Source: Spirochaetales bacterium (GTDB lineage Bacteria > Spirochaetota > Spirochaetia > ARS1246). From it: a DNA stretch of 10,606 nucleotides. Shown piece after piece: positions 1-5,782 of this stretch. The position numbers and the translations under genes were made by a program. The stretch's first letter is position 1. Every line of letters begins with the position of its first letter. The stretch is from positions 1 through 10,606 of the forward strand of contig JAFGHN010000051.1 in NCBI GenBank assembly GCA_016930115.1, given 5' to 3'. Under the pieces are notes generated by a model. That model ran no database searches. It saw only the letters and a list, made by a program, of their open reading frames with translations, and had not been told where the DNA came from.

Positions 1-1331
1 CGATAGCGCGGGGCATGACGATGGCGGACGGAACCTACCAGTTCAATCCGTCGCCGGACACTCCTCAGGAAGCGCGTTACCAGGCACTGATCACCGCGGA
101 AAGCGAAACGGTGAAGCTTGATATTGAACACAACGGGATGCGGAACGTCGTCGCGGCGCTCGACGGCAGACGCCGTACCCCCGGCCCGGTGCCGCTCGAC
201 ATACTCTTCATTCTCGATACCACCGGCAGCATGGGAGAGGAGATCCACCGGCTGCGTGCGACGATCGAGCTCATTCATCTGAACCTTACAAGTATGAGCA
301 CAGACACGGCTGTGCGCTTCGGCATGGTGCTCTACAAAGATACCGGCGATGAATACAACACAAGAGTGGTCGCCCTTACAAAGGATCTCGATGAGTTCGC
401 TTCCTCCCTCGATCTGGTGGAAGCATCCGGCGGCGGTGATATACCGGAGAATCTGCAGGCGGCGCTGGAAAGGAGCCTTCACGATATCAACTGGAACAGC
501 GACGGAATACGTCTCGGCTTCATCATCACGGACGCGCCGCCCCATCTCGATTACGGTCAGGAGTACACCTATGCCGATGCGGCCGCGGAGGCACGGGAGC
601 GTGGCATAAAGCTCTTCAGCGTGGGCACGGGAGGGTTGCCGCTGTCAGGTGAGTACGTGCTGAGACAGATTTCCCAGTACACCGGCGGGAAGTATATCTT
701 TCTCACATACGGCGAATCAGGCGAAAGTGCGGGCGGCGAAATCGGAAGCGTCAGTCACCACACCGGCGCGAATTATCAGACCGACAAACTTGAAGCGATT
801 ATTATCAGATTCGCGAAAGAAGAGCTCAGCTATCTCACCGATGAACCGCTCGAGGAGGATAACCCGTATTTCCAGGCGATAAAAATCGCAAGCGAAGAAC
901 GCGAGGAAACGCTTTCCACGTTGTTCCAGTTGGCCGTGGATCAGTTATCAGATTACGCCACCTACCCCGTGAAAGCGGGAACCGTCGCTGCGATACTCCC
1001 GCTGGAGGCGGCAACCGAGGATCTTGGTCTTGACGCCGAGTACTTCACCGAACAGATGATGTTCGCGATGAGGAAGGGAAGCACCCTCGTCATTGTCGAC
1101 AGGTCGAACATCGATGCGGTTATGGAAGAGCTCAAACTGCAGCTGTCGGGCCTCACGGATTCCGAAACCGTCGCCGAGGTGGGAAAACTGCTCAACGCGC
1201 AGGTGCTGATCGCCGGCAAGCTCTACATGCCTGACGATTATGAGTTGTTTCTGCGGCTATTGCGTGTGGATACCGGCGAGGTCCTGAGCGTCACAAAAGC
1301 GCTGATAGACGGGCAACTTGGGATTCGCTAA
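1..1331 (+). CDS. VWA-domain protein with C-terminal FlgO/CsgG/LpoB-like domain (5' partial)
   Basis: The reading frame is open to the left edge. The first ATG (base 15) has no ribosome binding site, so the true start is probably upstream; residues below count from that ATG (438 aa). Residues ~60-235 form a von Willebrand A domain. The metal-site motif is D68-x-T70-G-S72, a Thr variant of DxSxS. A GGGDIPEN stretch at 139-146 and the strand ending in D173 follow. After a spacer, residues ~320-435 resemble the FlgO/CsgG/LpoB-like fold: VIVDRS (359-364), a QLSGLTDSETVAEVGKLL block (376-393), then a strand ending in DTGEVLSV. VWA domains bind proteins through a divalent metal, and FlgO/CsgG/LpoB relatives act in or near the outer membrane, so an envelope role is plausible. 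Any signal or lipobox would lie outside the window. The VWA call is firm and the C-terminal call is good. The gene converges on the next one with a 4-base overlap. Confidence 0.85.
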   Translation, partial: IARGMTMADGTYQFNPSPDTPQEARYQALITAESETVKLDIEHNGMRNVVAALDGRRRTPGPVPLDILFILDTTGSMGEEIHRLRATIELIHLNLTSMSTDTAVRFGMVLYKDTGDEYNTRVVALTKDLDEFASSLDLVEASGGGDIPENLQAALERSLHDINWNSDGIRLGFIITDAPPHLDYGQEYTYADAAAEARERGIKLFSVGTGGLPLSGEYVLRQISQYTGGKYIFLTYGESGESAGGEIGSVSHHTGANYQTDKLEAIIIRFAKEELSYLTDEPLEEDNPYFQAIKIASEEREETLSTLFQLAVDQLSDYATYPVKAGTVAAILPLEAATEDLGLDAEYFTEQMMFAMRKGSTLVIVDRSNIDAVMEELKLQLSGLTDSETVAEVGKLLNAQVLIAGKLYMPDDYELFLRLLRVDTGEVLSVTKALIDGQLGIR

Positions 1332-3817
1332 TCCGAACCGTAGATTTCACTCAAAGCCTTGAAGCTGTTCTGTTTTGCGTCGTACAGACAGAGTGAAGGT
1401 GACGGGAGGTCCGCCGCTTTTCCGGCAGCTTGCCTTGCGGTTTTCATGATTTTTTCTCTTCCCCATGTACGTTCTGACTGGACTATCCCGATGGACACGG
1501 GAATTTTCAACTTCTCGAATTCCTGAAAAGCGAGAAACAATCTGATTGCAAGATGGACCGCCTCGTCACGCACGGTCTCCGGCAATAGAACCATGAACAG
1601 TGAATCTGCGATTCTCGCCGGGGTATCCCTGTATTCGCGGATTGTGGAAGTGATGATTTCGGACGCTCTTTTCAGCTGCGCAACCCCGGCTTCTTCCCCG
1701 AGTTTTTCGCAGTATTCGGCGAATCCCGTGAGCAGCACTGATAGAATCACAAAGGGTACCTTTTTCTTTCGATAAGATTCAAATTGCGCGTCCACAAGGC
1801 GGGCAAGCCCTTCTGTATTGAAAAGATCCGTCAAATTGTCCTTGATCTCAGGTTCTCTTGAAGGCGGAGGCGCTTCGCTGAGCTGTACACTGCGGTCTGC
1901 CTCTCTGAAATAGCGCGCCGGATCGACAAGCGGTACCGAATACATCGGAACGGTTGAGCCTTCGCCCTCGTTTCTATAGATCCGTTCACTCGGGTACGGA
2001 TAGAAATGGCTCCCGGGTTCATTCAGAAGAGTGTCCAGTATGAGAAGGATCGAATAGGTGTAGAGCAGCAGATGAGCGTTTGACGTCTCTTCACCGTAAA
2101 TCTTGAGCACGTGCTTGAACCTGCGGGAAATTTCGTTGTCGATTTCAAAAACCATTTCCGAATGCGGCTTTTTCACCGTTTTTATGTCCGCACCGTCAGG
2201 TCCCGCAAGCTCTCCGGCAACGGCAGACAAAGCGTATCTCAGCTCAGCCGTCAGCTCATACAGCTTTCCAACCGGGTAGACGGTTTCCGGCGGTCGCGGC
2301 CTCCCCATGACCAGATGAGGAAACACGTAGATTTTCCCAAGCCAATCGAGATAGTCCCTCTGTTTTGAACCGTATATGGAATTATTAAAATGCGGGTTCT
2401 TTTCCACGTTGCGGCAGTATTCGTACAACGTGCCCAGATAATGACCGGCGATCAACTCATCGATAAATACCCGCCAGCTGTCTGCTATTAAATCAAGGAT
2501 TCGCCCAAGCTGCTTATTCTCGCCCGTGGTTGTCTGGATAAACCCGAATTCGATAGTTCTGAAACCCCGGAAGAGCTCCTGGAGGATGGACGCAAGCACG
2601 ATTGTCTGGTGAAGCGAGTTTTCCGGCGGAACGAGCTCAAAGCCGCGCGGAAAACCGATCAGCGGCTGGAAGTAGGGATACAAATCCGGAAAATCCTCGA
2701 GGCTGTTCCATCCCGCCCCGGGAAACAGCCTTTCCAGAATTTCGAATCCTTTGCGGAGGGCGGGCGCTTCAAGAAGGCGAATATGACCGGCTGCTGCGGG
2801 CACCACCTCCACTTCTTCCGGTTCTTCAGCCTCTCTGATCTGCGGTTTGCCGGGGAGCTGCAGAACGTCCTCTTCCGAGAGTTCGAAAAACAGAAGTATC
2901 TGCGCCCGTTGCTGCATATAGAACATGTCAACGGGAGAATAGGCGCTGCAGGCGAGTTTCATGAGCAACGGGTAACAACGCCTCGAAACGACGTTGAACA
3001 CGTATTCATACTCCGTTGTCGCCTGGCTGTAGTAATCTTTTATTTTTTGTATATCGCGATGCCGCGCAGGAAGCGAAACGATGTCGAGATCGTAGAGGTG
3101 CTTGAGCGCCTGCGGGACGGCCGAACCCTGGGCAATATCGAGAAGCATGACCAATGGCGCAAGCAATTTTCTCGTCAGCGCGCCGCAATGGCGGAAGGTC
3201 AGGTGTCTTGGCGCAATCTGAAGATACGTCAATTCGCGATGGATCCACTCGATATCCCAGTTCTTCAACACCGATAATATCTGTATGAAAAAGGCATTAT
3301 GAATTCTGTTGATCGGATAGCGCTGATTGATTGACAGCAACGCCCGGACCGATAGCACGAGTCTCTCAATGTGGCCGAAGAAAATTTCATCACCCTTGAG
3401 CACAAATCGCGGGTTTACGTATTCCTCGACGGGGAGCATGAATGAAAAGAGAGAAGCAAAAGCACGTGACAACGTCATCACGCCGTACTCTTGCCGCGCC
3501 GCGACGAAATTCATTCGCACGCGATCAAGATAGCGTGGTGCAGCCGGACGCGGGGAGGCTTCGGACGCGGTGTACGCTTCAGTCCGGACAACCTCTCCGG
3601 CCCCGGAGGAGTACACGATCCTATCGGACTTCCTCCGGTTCAGGTCTTGTAGTTTCTTATACTTGTCTTCTATGAGTCCGTCTGTTCTCTCAACGCCGAT
3701 TTCGCCGCCAAGTAGCTTCATCATGCGGCCGGCGTCTTCCCCGGATAGCTCTCCGAGATTCGCCCTGGTGCGCTGAAGTTCACCCGGATTGTAGCGTTCT
3801 GGAGGGCGCTTCGCCAT
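1328..3817 (-). CDS. Large uncharacterised protein with degenerate C-terminal GGDEF-like domain
   Basis: This 829-residue protein has no visible signal peptide, so it is probably cytoplasmic. The N-terminus (1-90) is charged and polar. Residues ~100-320 and ~350-600 are mostly predicted helical, separated by an acidic linker (328-340, rich in Glu). I do not recognise these parts. Residues ~660-829 follow the layout of a GGDEF diguanylate cyclase domain: an opening TDLFNTEGLARLV in place of LTGLxNRRxF, then a strand VPFVILSVLL, a helix, R735 and MVLLPET, and finally VSIGIVQ. The signature itself reads ADSLF (737-741) instead of GGDEF, so cyclase activity is very unlikely and a binding or structural role is inferred. 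The ATG start is preceded by AAGG (3826-3829) at 8 bases. The gene starts 19 bases after a tRNA gene on the same strand and may be read from the tRNA promoter. Its stop overlaps the converging VWA gene. Confidence 0.85.
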   Translation of the reverse strand: MAKRPPERYNPGELQRTRANLGELSGEDAGRMMKLLGGEIGVERTDGLIEDKYKKLQDLNRRKSDRIVYSSGAGEVVRTEAYTASEASPRPAAPRYLDRVRMNFVAARQEYGVMTLSRAFASLFSFMLPVEEYVNPRFVLKGDEIFFGHIERLVLSVRALLSINQRYPINRIHNAFFIQILSVLKNWDIEWIHRELTYLQIAPRHLTFRHCGALTRKLLAPLVMLLDIAQGSAVPQALKHLYDLDIVSLPARHRDIQKIKDYYSQATTEYEYVFNVVSRRCYPLLMKLACSAYSPVDMFYMQQRAQILLFFELSEEDVLQLPGKPQIREAEEPEEVEVVPAAAGHIRLLEAPALRKGFEILERLFPGAGWNSLEDFPDLYPYFQPLIGFPRGFELVPPENSLHQTIVLASILQELFRGFRTIEFGFIQTTTGENKQLGRILDLIADSWRVFIDELIAGHYLGTLYEYCRNVEKNPHFNNSIYGSKQRDYLDWLGKIYVFPHLVMGRPRPPETVYPVGKLYELTAELRYALSAVAGELAGPDGADIKTVKKPHSEMVFEIDNEISRRFKHVLKIYGEETSNAHLLLYTYSILLILDTLLNEPGSHFYPYPSERIYRNEGEGSTVPMYSVPLVDPARYFREADRSVQLSEAPPPSREPEIKDNLTDLFNTEGLARLVDAQFESYRKKKVPFVILSVLLTGFAEYCEKLGEEAGVAQLKRASEIITSTIREYRDTPARIADSLFMVLLPETVRDEAVHLAIRLFLAFQEFEKLKIPVSIGIVQSERTWGREKIMKTARQAAGKAADLPSPSLCLYDAKQNSFKALSEIYGSD

Positions 3818-3836
3818 TTCGTCTGCCTTGTACGAT

Positions 3837-3909
3837 TGGAGGATAGGGGATTCGAACCCCTGACCTATAGATTGCGAACCTATCGCTCTACCAGCTGAGC
3901 TAATCCCCC
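3837..3909 (-). tRNA. tRNA-Ala (anticodon CGC)
   Basis: The minus strand folds as a complete 73-base cloverleaf. The acceptor stem is GGGGGAT with ATCCTCC. The D arm is GCTC...GAGC with an 8-base loop containing GG. The anticodon stem is ATAGG/TCTAT with loop TTCGCAA, giving anticodon CGC, which reads the Ala codon GCG. The variable loop has 5 bases and the T arm is AGGGG-TTCGAAT-CCCCT. The third acceptor pair is G3:U70, the established identity element for alanyl-tRNA synthetase, and the discriminator base is A73; both agree with the anticodon. CCA is not encoded (AATCG follows), so it must be added after transcription. The gene sits between the MBL hydrolase gene and the 829-residue protein gene on the same strand, with its own promoter directly upstream. 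Confidence 0.97.
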
Positions 3910-3923
3910 GGTTACCGCCGGAT

Positions 3924-3952
3924 ATTTTAACGCATTTATGTCGATATGTCAG
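3924..3952 (-). promoter_or_regulatory. Sigma-70-type promoter of the tRNA-Ala gene
   Basis: Read on the minus strand, a -35 box CTGACA (3952-3947, one mismatch to TTGACA) is followed by exactly 17 bases and a -10 box TAAAAT (3929-3924, one mismatch to TATAAT). Transcription would begin near base 3917, about 8 bases before the mature tRNA 5' end. The sequence just after the -10 box is G+C rich (ccggcgg), as in promoters under stringent control of stable RNA; that regulatory reading is an inference. The -35 box lies 15 bases beyond the stop codon of the MBL gene. Confidence 0.75.
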
Positions 3953-3967
3953 CCCGAAATCGCATTT

Positions 3968-4888
3968 TCAGAGTTCTATTTCCATACCCTCACGGGCCAC
4001 TTCAATCTGAAGATCGGTCTTGCCTTCAATCGCATCGAGATACTGTTCCTCCAATACCTCCAGTTGCTTGTCGGTTCTCATCGGATCGTGATGAAAAAGT
4101 ATAAGCTTCTTTACGTTGGCTTTATGTGCCGAGTTGATAGCGAACTCAAACGGTGTATGGCCCCATCCAAGCTTGGAATCGAGATACTCCTCGTAGGTGT
4201 ATTGCGTGTCGTAAACAACCACATCGGCGCCCTCAAGGAAGCGGAGCAGCTTTTCGTTTTCCTCTTTCGCCGCGATTTCCCCTTCCTCGGCGGCGACAGG
4301 ATCGTAACTCGGATCTTCCGGATCGGTGGGAAATACGTTTCTGAACGGCTCAGTATCGTAAGACGTGCAGAATATCTTGCCCTGGTGTTCGAAACGGTAA
4401 CCGAGGCAGAGTATCGGATGGTTCAGGTATTTTGTGGTCAGAGATATGCCGTCCCCAAGATCCATCGAGAGTTCCTTGAGGGGGTAATAAGAGATATCCG
4501 CCGCCAGCTCCGAATGTTTTACCGGAAAGTATCTGTAGGAAAGCTGGCTTCCGACGATTTTGTCGAGCCCTTCGTCTTCGTAGGTGACGGGGCCGTAAAT
4601 CTTCAGCTTGCTGTTGGGTATGTATATCGGAGTAAAGAAGGGGAACCCCATGATGTGGTCCCAATGCGTGTGAGTGAGAAAAATAGACGTATCGATCGGA
4701 CCTTTGGGGAGATCATTCTGCATCATGAAATTTCCGAGGGGCCGGATACCGGAACCGGCGTCTATGATTAGCAGCTTTTCCTCATCGCCAAACCGCAGCT
4801 CGATACACGCGGTATTCCCGCCGTATTTTACCGTTGTCGGTCCGGGGCATGGTATCGATCCTCTTACGCCCCAAAACCTTATTTTCAT
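3968..4888 (-). CDS. MBL-fold metal-dependent hydrolase
   Basis: This is a 306-residue cytoplasmic protein of the metallo-beta-lactamase superfamily, closest in pattern to the PhnP/RNase Z-like phosphodiesterase branch. It opens with the FWGVRGSIP...GGNT start common in this branch. The dinuclear zinc site appears complete: H73-x-H75-x-D77-H78 (in THTHWDH), H157, the bridging D178 in YDTEP, and H266 or H267 in LFHHDP. A YDTQYT...GWGHTPFE stretch (226-248) is characteristic of a subgroup often annotated as cyclic-nucleotide phosphodiesterase-like. The real substrate cannot be read from the sequence. The ATG start has a good ribosome binding site, GAGGTGA (4899-4893), and lies 21 bases after the HDOD stop, making this the last gene of the four-gene operon. 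No terminator hairpin is seen between its stop and the tRNA promoter. Confidence 0.9.
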   Translation of the reverse strand: MKIRFWGVRGSIPCPGPTTVKYGGNTACIELRFGDEEKLLIIDAGSGIRPLGNFMMQNDLPKGPIDTSIFLTHTHWDHIMGFPFFTPIYIPNSKLKIYGPVTYEDEGLDKIVGSQLSYRYFPVKHSELAADISYYPLKELSMDLGDGISLTTKYLNHPILCLGYRFEHQGKIFCTSYDTEPFRNVFPTDPEDPSYDPVAAEEGEIAAKEENEKLLRFLEGADVVVYDTQYTYEEYLDSKLGWGHTPFEFAINSAHKANVKKLILFHHDPMRTDKQLEVLEEQYLDAIEGKTDLQIEVAREGMEIEL

Positions 4889-4909
4889 CGTCTCACCTCG
4901 CAGGTACTT

Positions 4910-5782
4910 CTAACTCGCCACTTGAAGGAAGATACGGGCTTTTTCTATCTCTGCGTTTACTCGCACTTCCATCTCATCTTCGAGGTAGCTGATATTCATC
5001 TTCAGATAATCGGTTATATCAGGGCTGAGCTTCTCGGGATACCTGTCCCCGGCAAATCCGATTTCCGTGACATTGGCGAAGTAGTTAGCCATGGCGACGG
5101 TGTACAGGAGATCTTTATGTTTGCCTTCATATTCCAGCGGCTTGTGATGAAATCGCACCGCGTCCTGAATTTCGGTACCGAGCTTCCAGTTCTCAACGAT
5201 CATGCCGCCCACGTCGGCGTGAGTCATGGAGAAGATCTGAAACTCCGCTTCATTGAGCGGAAGAAGCTGACGATCCGAAAGTGCCATAACCTGTACGTAA
5301 TCTTCAGAAAGACGATTGTTTAACGGTATCTTGCCTACGTCGTGGAGGAGGCCGGCGATGAAGTATTCTTCAAGGATTTTCTTGTCCACCTTGCGTTGGG
5401 TAGCGATAAGTTTTGCACTTACACCTACGCACAGTGAATGGCGCCAGAAACCGTCCATATTCAGCGCCTGGGATTTCATCGTCTGCCCGAGGGTACCGAG
5501 CACCGCCGTGCTGAGCGCCAGGTTCTTCACGGTGTTGATTCCGAGCATGATGATCGCTCTCACTAGAGATGTGATCTCCTGGTTCAGGCCATAGTACGCC
5601 GAGTTTATCAGCTTCATCACTTTTCCCATAAGGACGGGGTCGATGCTGATTATCCTGTTCAGGTCTGCCGGCGAAGCCTTGGGATCGTTACACACTTCGA
5701 GTATTTTGGCCACACTTGTCGGAAGGCTCGGCATCTTTTCTATGTATCCGTTTATGGCCGCGATGAAGCGCTGGTTAGCCAT
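4910..5782 (-). CDS. HDOD-domain signalling protein
   Basis: The protein has 290 residues, essentially a single HDOD domain (about residues 8-220) with a short helical tail. The N-terminal half carries typical HDOD features: LPTSVAKILEV (20-30), then IISIDPVLMGKVMKLINSA (44-62), and a following VRAIIMLG segment (74-81). Unlike many HDOD proteins it keeps most HD-phosphohydrolase metal ligands: H115, H147-D148 in GLLHDVGK, H188 and H212-H213. The last acidic ligand appears to be N233 (in AMANYF) rather than Asp. HDOD proteins generally act as non-catalytic adaptors in signalling, often tied to c-di-GMP, motility or stress; whether this one has phosphohydrolase activity is open. The ATG start overlaps the TPR gene stop by 8 bases and has a strong AAGGAG site (5796-5791) at 8 bases, so translation is probably coupled to the TPR gene. 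Confidence 0.93.
   Translation of the reverse strand: MANQRFIAAINGYIEKMPSLPTSVAKILEVCNDPKASPADLNRIISIDPVLMGKVMKLINSAYYGLNQEITSLVRAIIMLGINTVKNLALSTAVLGTLGQTMKSQALNMDGFWRHSLCVGVSAKLIATQRKVDKKILEEYFIAGLLHDVGKIPLNNRLSEDYVQVMALSDRQLLPLNEAEFQIFSMTHADVGGMIVENWKLGTEIQDAVRFHHKPLEYEGKHKDLLYTVAMANYFANVTEIGFAGDRYPEKLSPDITDYLKMNISYLEDEMEVRVNAEIEKARIFLQVAS

Noticed and set aside
1321..1334. Bidirectional intrinsic terminator
   Set aside because: The stem is only 5 bp with no G+C-rich core and no T-run on either strand.
2609..3277. Plus-strand open frame (222 codons) within the 829-residue protein gene
   Set aside because: No domain, no ribosome binding site noted, and fully covered by a well-supported minus-strand gene.
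3938..4771. Plus-strand open frame (277 codons) opposite the MBL gene
   Set aside because: The minus strand has a complete zinc-site protein with a good ribosome binding site; the plus frame has no domain and runs across the tRNA promoter.
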